64,000 nucleotides of DNA from Zunongwangia mangrovi (GTDB lineage: Bacteria > Bacteroidota > Bacteroidia > Flavobacteriales > Flavobacteriaceae), in the NCBI RefSeq assembly GCF_900112105.1, contig NZ_FOKV01000002.1, forward strand, positions 310,001 through 374,000. The letters are read 5' to 3'. The translations under genes and the position numbers were made by a program. Shown one piece after another: positions 16,461-25,463 of the stretch (positions are counted from its first letter, which is position 1; every line of letters starts with the position of its first letter). The notes under the pieces are model-generated. The model did no database searches. It saw nothing but the letters and a program-made list of their open reading frames with translations, and was not told the origin of the DNA.

Positions 16461-17003
16461 ATGAAGGAAGAGAAAATACCATATCATGGCGCCTCTGGCT
16501 TTAAAGTGCCTTCCGGATATTTCGATAATCTGGAGGATAACTTATTTGATAAGGTTTTTAATGAAGAAAAGCAGTTAGAGGAGACAGCATTACCTGCTAA
16601 AGCTGGTTTTAAAGTTCCTAATAATTACTTTGACGGTCTTGATGATGTTCTGGTTAAAAAAGTAGAAACCAAAAAAACAGAACATCAGCCAAAAGTGATT
16701 AAGGGCGATTTCAAGAAAACTTTATTCTATGCCGCTGCGGTAGCCGCTATTTTTATTGGTTTATATACCACAATTTTTACGCTGGGTAATAAACAAACTG
16801 CAAGTTGGGATGATGTAGAACTTTCTGCGATCGAATCTTACATCGATCAGGGTTATATCGACCTGTCTGATACAGAATTTTCTAGTATGATCATCGAAGA
16901 TGGTTACATTGTAGAAGAATCAGATTTTACTACAATGAGTAATGAGGCTGTATTTGAATATATAGATGAGAATGTTGAAAATCCTTCGTATATTTTAGAA
17001 TAA
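16461..17003 (+). CDS. Single-pass membrane protein, likely anti-sigma partner
   Basis: A 180-residue protein with an N-terminal cytoplasmic part of about 86 residues, one transmembrane helix (about 87-108) and an acidic C-terminal part outside the cytoplasm. The N-terminal part contains a duplicated motif: GFKVPSGYFDNLEDNLFDKV (13-32) and GFKVPNNYFDGLDDVLVKKV (49-68). No zinc-binding HxxxCxxC anti-sigma motif is present, so it does not belong to the ZAS class. Its place 32 nt after the sigma gene and before the periplasmic sensor suggests it holds the sigma factor at the membrane; this is inference from gene order. The C-terminus is strongly negative (many Asp and Glu). Confidence 0.75.
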   Translation: MKEEKIPYHGASGFKVPSGYFDNLEDNLFDKVFNEEKQLEETALPAKAGFKVPNNYFDGLDDVLVKKVETKKTEHQPKVIKGDFKKTLFYAAAVAAIFIGLYTTIFTLGNKQTASWDDVELSAIESYIDQGYIDLSDTEFSSMIIEDGYIVEESDFTTMSNEAVFEYIDENVENPSYILE

Positions 17004-17008
17004 TTGCT

Positions 17009-17461
17009 ATGAAAAAGATTGTATTAGTACTCTTATTGATTTTAGGTTTTTCGACAGCGCAGGCGCAGGATGATAAAGAACGAGAAAGAATAAAATCTCT
17101 AAAAACAGCATTTATTACTCAGGAACTTAACCTAAGTAATAAAGTAGCTCAAAAATTTTGGCCCATTTATGATAGATACGAAGAACAACGTCGTGAACTT
17201 TATCATAGGGAGCATAGGGATATAAATGATGTTGAATGTATATCTGAAGATAAGGCAAACGACCTTTTAAAGGAATTTATAGAGATCGAAAAAGAAGATT
17301 ACGAGCTTAAACGTAAATATTTTGCAGATCTAAAATCGATTCTTTCTGCTCAGGAAATCATCAAATTACATCAATTAGAAGAAGATTTCCACAGGAAATT
17401 GATTAGAGAATATCGCGCTCGCCAGCAAAAAGAGCGTCAAAAAAATAATGAAGAAGAATAA
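17009..17461 (+). CDS. Periplasmic helical sensor protein of the ECF sigma operon
   Basis: A 150-residue protein with a signal peptide (residues 1-19, ending TAQAQ) and an all-helical, highly charged mature part. It resembles the Spy/CpxP-like proteins annotated in Flavobacteriaceae as 'sensor of ECF-type sigma factor'. Blocks include FITQELNLSNKVAQKFWPIY, near the start of the mature domain, and RKYFADLKSILSAQEIIKLH in the second half, comparable to the LTxxQ repeats of that fold. There is one cysteine, in NDVECISED. It starts 6 nt after the preceding stop, so it is part of the operon. It probably senses envelope stress, but its ligand is unknown. Confidence 0.8.
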   Translation: MKKIVLVLLLILGFSTAQAQDDKERERIKSLKTAFITQELNLSNKVAQKFWPIYDRYEEQRRELYHREHRDINDVECISEDKANDLLKEFIEIEKEDYELKRKYFADLKSILSAQEIIKLHQLEEDFHRKLIREYRARQQKERQKNNEEE

Positions 17462-17503
17462 TTTAAAAGTATAGAACTTTTAGTTTTTTGGTTAGTTAGT
17501 AGT

Positions 17504-17547
17504 AAGAATTCCGGTTGGCATTAGGTTGTCCTCCGGAATTCTTTTTT
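17504..17547 (+). terminator. Intrinsic terminator of the ECF sigma operon
   Basis: AAGAATTCCGG (17504-17514) is the exact complement of CCGGAATTCTT (17533-17543), with an 18-nt loop and a following T run to 17547. Confidence 0.85.
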
Positions 17548-17628
17548 ACAACAGATTTAAATCTTTTTTTATTTCTGAAAAAACCTTTCAAGCCTAAAAG
17601 CTAAGATTCGATGTTCTGAAACTAAATT

Positions 17629-18702
17629 CTATTTAAAATGAAGTTTTGCAATACGTTTAGAACCTGCAGCATAAGCGGTAGAATCATTTAAGAAGCGAAG
17701 TGTAAAAAAACCTTCATCACTTAATTTCTCCCAGGTTTTACCAGCATCTTTTGTATAAGAAATTCCGGTAAATCCTGCCGCTACAATTTCTTTTCCATTT
17801 CCGCTAGGCACATAACGTACACTACTTTTATAATTTGGCTCCTGCCCGTCCGCAATTAGATTCCATGTTTTACCGCCATCTTTTGTGATCGCTTTATTAC
17901 CCGTATTCCCTTCAGGATCTTCATAATTTCCTCCTATGATAATTCCGTTTTCAGCATCATAAAAATCCATACTGTAACCGCCTAAAGTTGGCTTTCCCTG
18001 TAATAAAGGTGTCTCTGCAACTTCCCAATTCTCCCCTTTATCAGCTGAGTGGAAAACTCTGGATTTCATACCACCACTTAAGATCCAAACATGATCTCCT
18101 TCAATAGCGATATTAGAGTTACTCGCTGCAAATGCTGCTTCACCTTCAGCCGCTTTTGGTAATTTTGAGCAATCAATTTTTTCCCAGCTGTTTCCGCCAT
18201 CTCTGGTAACAATTACAGACAAACAATCATCTGTAGGATCTCCCATAGCGATTCCTTCTTTATCGTTCCAAAAAGCTATGGCGTCATAAAAAACTTTTTC
18301 ATTTTCTTCTTTATAAACCAGCTTCATTTTACCATCATCTCCGGTTTTATACAACAAAGCGGGATTGGCAACGCTTAGCATAAAAAAATCGCTTGCCGTA
18401 CTGCCTACCGCTCTAAATTCCGGCGTTAAACTATCATACTTTTGCTGAGATAACTTCCAGGTTCCTGCAGCCGAATTGTATAACCCATACGTACCGTGAT
18501 TAGCGGCAAAGGCCAGATTACTACCAATCACTTCAATTGCACGAATACTTAAAGAGTCGCTTTCTAAAATAGGCTCGATTTCAACTTTTTCAAAAATACG
18601 ATGTGTACTAACTTGGTCTTCTTTGGTAGATTCTTCAGTAGATTTTGTATCATTTTTACAGGCCGCAAAAGCCAGTAAGGCCATGATCCAGACTTTTTTC
18701 AT
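17629..18702 (-). CDS. Ycf48/BNR-repeat beta-propeller lipoprotein
   Basis: The 357-residue protein starts with a lipoprotein-like leader MKKVWIMALLAFAACKND, with a lipobox cysteine at about residue 15. The rest is built from repeated beta-propeller blades with the BNR-type motif, e.g. VTRDGGNSWEKID, SADKGENWEVAE, ITKDGGKTWNLIA and YTKDAGKTWEKLS. This is the fold of sialidase-like and photosystem II assembly factor Ycf48-like proteins. It is described in flavobacterial genomes as 'oxidoreductase' or 'YCF48-related', but no enzymatic residues can be named. It sits alone on the reverse strand, divergent from the rRNA methyltransferase, and is probably anchored in the outer or inner membrane facing the periplasm. 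Confidence 0.78.
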   Translation of the reverse strand: MKKVWIMALLAFAACKNDTKSTEESTKEDQVSTHRIFEKVEIEPILESDSLSIRAIEVIGSNLAFAANHGTYGLYNSAAGTWKLSQQKYDSLTPEFRAVGSTASDFFMLSVANPALLYKTGDDGKMKLVYKEENEKVFYDAIAFWNDKEGIAMGDPTDDCLSVIVTRDGGNSWEKIDCSKLPKAAEGEAAFAASNSNIAIEGDHVWILSGGMKSRVFHSADKGENWEVAETPLLQGKPTLGGYSMDFYDAENGIIIGGNYEDPEGNTGNKAITKDGGKTWNLIADGQEPNYKSSVRYVPSGNGKEIVAAGFTGISYTKDAGKTWEKLSDEGFFTLRFLNDSTAYAAGSKRIAKLHFK

Positions 18703-18759
18703 TTAATTGGTTTTTGATGGATTTCCTTCAAATATAAATGTTTCAGCAATAAAAAAGAT

Positions 18760-18767
18760 TACCTTTG
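18760..18767 (+). promoter_or_regulatory. Putative -7 element for the RsmB-type gene
   Basis: TACCTTTG at 18760-18767 matches TAnnTTTG. The ATG at 18786 is 18 nt downstream, implying a leader of about 12 nt. On the opposite strand a TATATTTG (18736-18729) could serve the divergent lipoprotein gene. Confidence 0.4.
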
Positions 18768-18785
18768 TGCCCTTAAATTTTAGCA

Positions 18786-20000
18786 ATGCGTTTACATAGA
18801 AATTTAGTTTTTGCAACAGTCGATGCCCTTTTAGAAATTTTTAATGAAGGGCAGTATGCCGATAAAGTGATCGAAAAAACCTTAAAACGTGATAAGCGTT
18901 GGGGAGCTCGCGATCGTAGTTTTATTGCTGAAACCACCTATGATATTGTAAGATGGAAACGTCTTTATGCTGAAATTGCTGAAGTTAAAGAGCCTTTTTC
19001 CAGAGAAAATGCGTTTAGGTTATTTGCCGTTTGGGCAACTTTGCGCGGTATCGAATTACCAGATTGGAAACAAATTGAAGATACTCCTACTCGCCGAATC
19101 AAAGGACGTTTTGATGCACTAAGTAAAATTAGAAAGTTTAGAGAATCTGTTCCAGATTGGTTAGACGAACTTGGCGTTGCTGAACTTGGTGAAGAAACCT
19201 GGGAAAAAGAAATTGGAGCACTTAACAAACAAGCCCCTGTTATTATTCGTGCAAATAGATTAAAAACCGATGTCTTAACGCTAAAACAGAAACTGGCAGA
19301 CGAAGGTTTTGAAACTATCAATCTTAAAGATTATCCAGATGCATTACAACTGGTAGAGCGTGCGAATATTTTTAAGACCGAAAGTTTCCAAAATGGATTA
19401 TTTGAAGTCCAGGATGCTTCTTCGCAACTTGTAGCCGATTTTCTTGGCGTGCAACCTGGCGATCGCGTGGTAGATACTTGTGCTGGTGCCGGTGGAAAGT
19501 CATTACACCTTGCCGCTTTAATGGAAAATAAAGGACAGGTAATCGCTTTAGATATCTACGGAAATAAACTAAAGGAACTAAAACGTCGCGCTAAACGTGC
19601 CGGTGCTCATAACATCGAAACTCGTGCGATCGAAAATAATAAGGTGATCAAAAAGCTTTACGGTAAAGCTGATAAAGTCTTGATCGATGCGCCTTGTAGC
19701 GGACTCGGAGTTTTAAGCCGAAATCCAGATGCAAAATGGAAATTAGAACCTGAATTTTTAGACCGAATTAGAAAAACACAGCAGGAAATTATTCGCCAGT
19801 ACTCCAAAATCGTTAAAAAAGGTGGTAAAATGGTTTACGCTACCTGCTCTATTTTACCTTCAGAAAATCAATTACAGGTAAAAGACTTTTTAGCTTCAGA
19901 AGAAGGTAAAGACTTCAAATTAGTTGAAGATCAAAAAATTCTTTCTTCAGAAACTGGTTACGACGGATTTTATATGGCGCTTTTAGATAAAGCCAATTGA
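18786..20000 (+). CDS. RsmB/NOP2-family RNA (cytosine-5) methyltransferase
   Basis: A 404-residue protein. The N-terminal region (1-150) is a helical NusB/RsmB-like RNA-binding part. The C-terminal catalytic domain has the SAM-binding motif DTCAGAGGKSLHLAALM (about residue 228) and the two cysteines of m5C RNA methyltransferases: C304 in DAPCSGLG (motif IV) and C354 in ATCSILPSEN (motif VI). E. coli RsmB methylates C967 of 16S rRNA; the same target is likely but not proven here. It acts in the cytoplasm on free rRNA. The gene stands alone, upstream of purL by 113 nt. Confidence 0.9.
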   Translation: MRLHRNLVFATVDALLEIFNEGQYADKVIEKTLKRDKRWGARDRSFIAETTYDIVRWKRLYAEIAEVKEPFSRENAFRLFAVWATLRGIELPDWKQIEDTPTRRIKGRFDALSKIRKFRESVPDWLDELGVAELGEETWEKEIGALNKQAPVIIRANRLKTDVLTLKQKLADEGFETINLKDYPDALQLVERANIFKTESFQNGLFEVQDASSQLVADFLGVQPGDRVVDTCAGAGGKSLHLAALMENKGQVIALDIYGNKLKELKRRAKRAGAHNIETRAIENNKVIKKLYGKADKVLIDAPCSGLGVLSRNPDAKWKLEPEFLDRIRKTQQEIIRQYSKIVKKGGKMVYATCSILPSENQLQVKDFLASEEGKDFKLVEDQKILSSETGYDGFYMALLDKAN

Positions 20001-20073
20001 TTTTGGTTAATAACCTATTAAAAAATATATGTTTAGTCGCGCTTGTTTAATTTCAATATTCAGTTTAAAAAAG

Positions 20074-20081
20074 TAAATTTG
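20074..20081 (+). promoter_or_regulatory. Putative -7 element for purL
   Basis: TAAATTTG at 20074-20081 matches TAnnTTTG, 32 nt upstream of the purL start codon. No PUR-box or purine riboswitch was recognised in the short gap. Confidence 0.45.
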
Positions 20082-20113
20082 CGCTTTCAACAACAACACA
20101 AAACTTCTTTAGG

Positions 20114-23100
20114 ATGATCCTATTCTTCGGAACTCAAACCAATAAGGTTTATGCCGTGCAAACGCACACACAGCTTTTGGCTGAAGATATTTCTAAATTA
20201 AACTGGCTCTTTGGGGGCGCGCAAAAATATAAAGAATCTGCTTTGGCAGATTTTTTTGTTGGTCCACGTGCTGCAATGATTACTCCGTGGAGTACAAACG
20301 CAGTAGAGATCACCCAGAATATGGGTATCGAAGGAATTATTAGAATCGAGGAATTCTATAAAATCGATGAGAATTTTAAGGATTTTGATCCTATGCTTTC
20401 GCAGAAATATTCTGAATTAAATCAAGATATTTTCAAAATTGACATTGAGCCGGAAGCCATTAAGGAAATCGAGGATATTGAAGCTTACAACCAAAAAGAA
20501 GGTTTAGCTTTAAATACTGAAGAAGTTGCTTATTTACAGGGATTAGCTGAAAAAATAGGTCGAAAATTAACCGATTCTGAAGTTTTTGGATTCTCTCAGG
20601 TAAATTCTGAGCATTGTAGACATAAGATTTTCAACGGAACATTCGTAATCGACGGTGAAGAAAAACCTTCTTCTCTCTTCAAAATGATTAGAAAAACTTC
20701 CGAAGAAAATCCAAACGATATTGTATCGGCTTATAAAGATAATGTGGCCTTTGTAAAAGGACCAAAATTAGAACAATTCGCACCAAAATCTGCCGACAAG
20801 CCAGACTATTACCAAAATACAGAATATGATTCTGTTATCTCTTTAAAAGCAGAAACACACAATTTCCCAACTACTGTAGAGCCTTTTAACGGTGCTGCAA
20901 CTGGTAGTGGTGGTGAGATTAGAGACCGTCTTGCTGGTGGTAAAGGTTCACTTCCTTTAGCAGGAACTGCGGTTTATATGACTTCTTATAGTCGTTTAGC
21001 TGAAGATCGTCCTTGGGAGAAAGCCATGAACGAGCGTGAATGGTTATACCAAACTCCAATGGATATTTTGATAAAAGCATCTAACGGAGCCTCTGATTTT
21101 GGAAATAAATTTGGGCAACCACTAATTGCAGGTTCTGTACTTACTTTTGAGCATGAGGAGCATGGTAGAAGATTAGGTTACGATAAAGTAATTATGCAGG
21201 CCGGTGGTGTTGGTTACGGGAAAGCCGGCCAGGCGAAAAAAGATATTCCGCATAAAGGTGACAAAATCGTTATTCTTGGCGGTGAAAATTATAGAATTGG
21301 GATGGGAGGAGCTGCCGTTTCTTCAGCAGATACTGGAGAATTTAGCAGTGGTATCGAATTAAACGCGATACAACGTTCTAACCCAGAAATGCAAAAACGT
21401 GCTGCCAATGCGGTGCGAGGAATGGTTGAAGCGGAAGAAAATCCTATCGTTTCTATCCACGATCATGGTGCTGGTGGACACTTAAACTGTTTAAGTGAAT
21501 TAGTGGAGGAAACCGGTGGAAAAATCGACCTGGATAAACTCCCGGTAGGAGATCCAACACTTTCTTCAAAAGAAATTATTGGTAACGAATCCCAGGAACG
21601 TATGGGATTGGTAATTGGTGAGAAAGACATTGAAACACTTAGACGTGTTGCCGATAGAGAACGTTCACCAATGTATGATGTTGGAGACGTAACCGATTCT
21701 AATCGTTTTACTTTTGAAGGTTCTAAGGGTGGTAAAAAACCAATGGATCTGGATCTTTCAGATATGTTTGGAAGCTCTCCAAAAACCATAATGAACGATA
21801 GAACAGTTGCCAGAGATTACGATAAACTGGTATACTCGTCTAATAATATTCAGGAATACTTAAAACAGGTTTTGCAATTAGAAGCTGTTGCCTGTAAAGA
21901 CTGGTTAACTAATAAGGTTGACCGCTGTGTTTCTGGACGTGTTGCAAAACAACAAACAGCAGGACCATTGCAATTACCATTAAACAATGTTGGGGTAATG
22001 GCGCTGGATTACAAGGGAAAAAGTGGTGTTGCCACTTCTATTGGCCACTCTCCTATCTCGGCGTTAGTAGATCCTGTTGCTGGTTCTAAAAACTCGATCG
22101 CTGAAGCGCTTACCAATATCGTTTGGGCTCCGCTAGAAAAAGGTCTAAAATCGGTTTCATTATCTGCAAACTGGATGTGGCCTTGTAATAACGAAGGTGA
22201 AGACGCCAGACTTTACGAGGCGGTACAGGGAGTTTCAGATTTTGCGATTAGCCTTGGAATTAACGTTCCTACCGGTAAAGATTCGCTTTCGATGAAACAG
22301 AAATATAAAGATGGCGACGTCCTTTCTCCGGGAACTGTGATCATCTCGGCTGCCGGACACTGCGACGATGTTTCTAAGATCGTAGAACCGGTTTTACAGA
22401 AAAATGCTGGTGCTATTTATTATATTAACTTATCTCAAGATTCGTTAAAATTAGGTGGTTCTTCTTTCGCCCAGATTCTTAACAAGATTGGTGATGAAGT
22501 TCCAACGATAAAAGATGATAAAAAATTCGCAGATGCTTTTTATAATCTTCAGGGATTAATAAAAAAGGATATGATCGCTGCAGGTCACGATGTGGCTTCA
22601 GGTGGATTGATCACTACGCTTTTAGAAATGTGTTTTGCAGATCAAAATCTTGGTGCGAACATCGATCTTTCAGCATTAGGAGAAAGCGATCTTGTAAAAT
22701 TATTATTCAACGAAAATAGTTCGGTTGTTTTCCAGGCGACTGATGATACTGCGGAAAAAGTTTTAGCTGATAACGGAATTGAATTTTTCAAAATTGGTGA
22801 AGTTTCTGAAACAGCGACTTTGACCATAAATAATAATGCAGAAACGCTGAATCTTGATATCGCTGAATTACGTGATATTTGGTACAAATCGTCTTTTTTA
22901 TTGGACCAGAAACAAAGCGGAAAAGAAAAAGCAGCAGAGCGTTACGAAAACTATAAAAATCAGCCTCTTTCTTATAAATTCCCAGCGAATTTCACAGGAA
23001 AACTTCCTGAAATCGATCAAAATAAGCCTAAAATTAAGGCCGCGATTATTCGTGAAAAAGGATCGAATTCTGAACGTGAAATGGCCCGTGCAATGCACCT

Positions 23101-23779
23101 TGCCGGTTTTGATGTAAAAGATGTACACATGACCGATTTGATAAGCGGTCGCGAAACTTTAGAAGATATTCAGTTTATCGCAGCTGTTGGTGGTTTCTCT
23201 AATTCAGATGTTTTAGGAAGTGCAAAAGGTTGGGCTGGTGCTTTCCTTTACAACGAAAAAGCGAAAACTGCCTTAGATAATTTCTTCAAAAGAGAAGATA
23301 CGTTATCGCTTGGTGTTTGTAATGGTTGCCAATTATTTATTGAGTTAGGTTTAATAAATCCTACTCACGAAGAAAAACCTAAAATGCTTCATAACGATTC
23401 ACATAAATTTGAGTGTAATTTTACTTCAGTAGAAATTGCTGAGAATAACTCAGTTATGCTTGGCGATCTTGCGGGTAGCAAATTAGGAATTTGGGCAGCG
23501 CATGGTGAAGGTAAATTTAGCTTCCCTTATGCTGAAGAAAAATACAATATTGTTGGAAAATATGGATTTGAAGGATATCCGGCGAACCCAAATGGATCTG
23601 ACTTTAATACGGCGATCTTAACAGACGATTCTGGTCGTCACCTGGTAATGATGCCGCATTTAGAACGATCTACGTTCTCATGGAACTGGGCGTATTATCC
23701 AGAAGATCGCAAAGATGATAAAGTAACACCATGGCTTAGCGCTTTCGAAAACGCAAAAAAATGGTTAGAAAATAAATAA
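20114..23779 (+). CDS. purL: Phosphoribosylformylglycinamidine synthase, single-chain
   Basis: The 1221-residue enzyme converts FGAR to FGAM with ATP and glutamine in de novo purine synthesis. It is the large single-chain form: an N-terminal PurS-like part, a FGAM synthase core with SQVNSEHCRHKIFNG (about residue 168), ETHNFPTTVEPFNGAATGSG (about 250) and HDHGAGGHLNCL (about 455), and a C-terminal glutamine amidotransferase domain. The GATase nucleophile lies in LGVCNGCQLF (about residue 1076) and its histidine in MMPHLERSTF near the C-terminus. It is typical of Gammaproteobacteria and Bacteroidota, slightly shorter than E. coli PurL. It is transcribed alone and ends in a terminator shared with a convergent gene. 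Confidence 0.97.
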   Translation: MILFFGTQTNKVYAVQTHTQLLAEDISKLNWLFGGAQKYKESALADFFVGPRAAMITPWSTNAVEITQNMGIEGIIRIEEFYKIDENFKDFDPMLSQKYSELNQDIFKIDIEPEAIKEIEDIEAYNQKEGLALNTEEVAYLQGLAEKIGRKLTDSEVFGFSQVNSEHCRHKIFNGTFVIDGEEKPSSLFKMIRKTSEENPNDIVSAYKDNVAFVKGPKLEQFAPKSADKPDYYQNTEYDSVISLKAETHNFPTTVEPFNGAATGSGGEIRDRLAGGKGSLPLAGTAVYMTSYSRLAEDRPWEKAMNEREWLYQTPMDILIKASNGASDFGNKFGQPLIAGSVLTFEHEEHGRRLGYDKVIMQAGGVGYGKAGQAKKDIPHKGDKIVILGGENYRIGMGGAAVSSADTGEFSSGIELNAIQRSNPEMQKRAANAVRGMVEAEENPIVSIHDHGAGGHLNCLSELVEETGGKIDLDKLPVGDPTLSSKEIIGNESQERMGLVIGEKDIETLRRVADRERSPMYDVGDVTDSNRFTFEGSKGGKKPMDLDLSDMFGSSPKTIMNDRTVARDYDKLVYSSNNIQEYLKQVLQLEAVACKDWLTNKVDRCVSGRVAKQQTAGPLQLPLNNVGVMALDYKGKSGVATSIGHSPISALVDPVAGSKNSIAEALTNIVWAPLEKGLKSVSLSANWMWPCNNEGEDARLYEAVQGVSDFAISLGINVPTGKDSLSMKQKYKDGDVLSPGTVIISAAGHCDDVSKIVEPVLQKNAGAIYYINLSQDSLKLGGSSFAQILNKIGDEVPTIKDDKKFADAFYNLQGLIKKDMIAAGHDVASGGLITTLLEMCFADQNLGANIDLSALGESDLVKLLFNENSSVVFQATDDTAEKVLADNGIEFFKIGEVSETATLTINNNAETLNLDIAELRDIWYKSSFLLDQKQSGKEKAAERYENYKNQPLSYKFPANFTGKLPEIDQNKPKIKAAIIREKGSNSEREMARAMHLAGFDVKDVHMTDLISGRETLEDIQFIAAVGGFSNSDVLGSAKGWAGAFLYNEKAKTALDNFFKREDTLSLGVCNGCQLFIELGLINPTHEEKPKMLHNDSHKFECNFTSVEIAENNSVMLGDLAGSKLGIWAAHGEGKFSFPYAEEKYNIVGKYGFEGYPANPNGSDFNTAILTDDSGRHLVMMPHLERSTFSWNWAYYPEDRKDDKVTPWLSAFENAKKWLENK

Positions 23780-23797
23780 TCTTAGGTTATTTGAATT

Positions 23798-23828
23798 AAA
23801 AAGGAGCTGAAAATCAGCTCCTTTTTTT
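23798..23828. terminator. Bidirectional terminator between purL and the 23836 gene
   Basis: AAAAGGAGCTGA (23799-23810) and TCAGCTCCTTTT (23814-23825) form a stem with a 3-nt loop. A runs on one side and T runs on the other would serve both convergent genes. Confidence 0.85.
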
Positions 23829-23835
23829 GTTCATA

Positions 23836-24288
23836 TTATTCAAGTTTGAAATTGAGCGCTAATTGCCCATCTGATGTATCTATCAATTCCTGAAATTCTT
23901 TAATAATTTTATCTGCTTCTTCCTTGCTCCCGGTAAGCTTAATGAGTTCAGTATAAAACGCTATATCATCTGGACTGGTTTCCCATTCAAATTCGGTTAA
24001 TCCTTCTTTCATTTCCCAAACGATCATCATATCGTAAGAGCCAGTAAATGATCTTAAGATCATTTTAGGCAATTGTCCACCATATGCTTTAGACGCTTTA
24101 AAATAAAAATCATTCAAGATTTCTTTAGCCCGGTTATAATGGCCGCTTTTAAACTTGATTTTGGAAACATAATACCATTCGGGATTATCTAATTTCGTAG
24201 GTTTCATTTCCTCAGATTCTTCCTGGGCGTGCAGCGAAAAACATAAAAAACTAAAAATAATGGCAAAAGTAATGCTGAGATTTCTCAT
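23836..24288 (-). CDS. Exported protein of unknown function
   Basis: A 150-residue protein with a signal peptide (residues 1-21, ending SLHAQ). The mature part has a ferredoxin-like alternation: NPEWYYVSKIKFKSGHYNRA, then KMILRSFTGSYDMMIVWEM and a helical C-terminus. This is reminiscent of NIPSNAP or dimeric alpha/beta-barrel proteins, but I cannot assign it to a family. It has no cysteine. It is convergent with purL and shares its terminator. A 334-bp gap lies upstream. Function is unknown. Confidence 0.7.
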   Translation of the reverse strand: MRNLSITFAIIFSFLCFSLHAQEESEEMKPTKLDNPEWYYVSKIKFKSGHYNRAKEILNDFYFKASKAYGGQLPKMILRSFTGSYDMMIVWEMKEGLTEFEWETSPDDIAFYTELIKLTGSKEEADKIIKEFQELIDTSDGQLALNFKLE

Positions 24289-24622
24289 ATCTATATGGAT
24301 TTTAATTGGTTACAGAAAGAAGTTAATACAAGACTCCCTAAAGTTAATTTTAAAATCCATTAATTATTTATAAATAACTGATTTACAGTTGTTTTTATGA
24401 TTTATGAGGCAGAAATACTGAAAACTAAGATTAAATTGAAACAAAAGACCATATAATTATATTTTGTCTAATACTTATTACCAAAACAAACATTTAAACA
24501 TTGAAATTCAGACAGTTAAATATTTAAAAGCAGGATAAACAGTCGCTCTTAGTCTGATTTTCTAGAGATTACAAAAAAAAGGGCTGAAAAAAATCAGCCC
24601 TAATTTCATCGAATATTGATTA
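24289..24622. other. Intergenic region, 334 bp
   Basis: AT-rich. It must contain the promoter of the 23836-24288 gene, though no exact TAnnTTTG was identified on the reverse strand. It ends at the terminator (24573-24600) of the DUF4136 gene. No ORF or RNA gene was recognised. Confidence 0.4.
24573..24600 (-). terminator. Intrinsic terminator after the DUF4136 lipoprotein gene
   Basis: GGGCTGA (24581-24587) pairs with TCAGCCC (24594-24600). On the reverse strand the stem is followed by a run of eight T residues (24580-24573). Confidence 0.85.
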
Positions 24623-25225
24623 CTATTTTTTTGGATTATCCTGAAATGCTGGAAACTCACTAAAAATCTGATTTATCAATTCCTCCTGCGCTTCAAGATT
24701 AGCCGCGTTCACGATTGCTCCTGAAGTTTGACCACTCCACACCAGTTCTTTCGTTTGACTGTCTACTAGATTAATATCTACAGCTCCTTCCTGATATTGA
24801 TATGTATTTACATCATATCCGGTTATTGGTCCAAAATTGGCAAAACCAGAATAAAAATAATTACTGTAAAGCGGACTTACGGCCGTTACACCGGGATCGT
24901 AGGGATAGGAAGCATATTCAGCTTCAGTTTTTTGATTTTCTTCAATATTTGTGGTCGAATTAATTAGTACTAGTAGATCTGGATTTTCTGTGTCTAAAGT
25001 ATAACCTGCATTCTCCAAATTCATATTTACGGTTTCCAGAACAACTTGATTGATATCCTGATCGCTTTCCATCGTAGCAGAGTTAAACCCCGTATTTGGT
25101 AAATAAGCATAGGTTTGGTAGTTATCCAGGCTCTTATTCTTTGGATTGGTTGTTTTTACCTGACTTCCGCAGGAAATAAATAAAAGGCTAAAAATAACTA
25201 AACTTAAAAATTGGTTGGTTTTCAT
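24623..25225 (-). CDS. DUF4136 domain lipoprotein
   Basis: A 200-residue protein whose leader ends in the lipobox LLFISCGSQ, so it is a predicted lipoprotein with Cys at about residue 19. The mature part begins with a strand NYQTYAYLPNTGF, then has a helical segment LETVNMNLENAGYTL and a strand NPDLLVLINSTTNIEE. These are followed by a Tyr-rich loop and a C-terminal VDINLVDSQTKELVWSGQTS. This order is characteristic of DUF4136, a widespread envelope lipoprotein family of unknown function. It is monocistronic on the reverse strand with its own terminator. Confidence 0.85.
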   Translation of the reverse strand: MKTNQFLSLVIFSLLFISCGSQVKTTNPKNKSLDNYQTYAYLPNTGFNSATMESDQDINQVVLETVNMNLENAGYTLDTENPDLLVLINSTTNIEENQKTEAEYASYPYDPGVTAVSPLYSNYFYSGFANFGPITGYDVNTYQYQEGAVDINLVDSQTKELVWSGQTSGAIVNAANLEAQEELINQIFSEFPAFQDNPKK

Positions 25226-25463
25226 TGTTTTTTTTAAGCAATCTAGTCAACTAACCAATCGCAAAGAAAAAATAGCAGTCTTTTAAATCGAATTTAACTG
25301 ATTTTATAATTTATTAATATAAATTGTCGTTTAACACTATAGAAATTTAACTGAAATTAAAAATTCTATAATTTAAACCTTATTTTTAGTTTCTTTTTTA
25401 TTAATTTCATTTGAATTACTCCGCTATTTTGCTATTTTGCAAGGTATGCTAATGTTTAGATAG

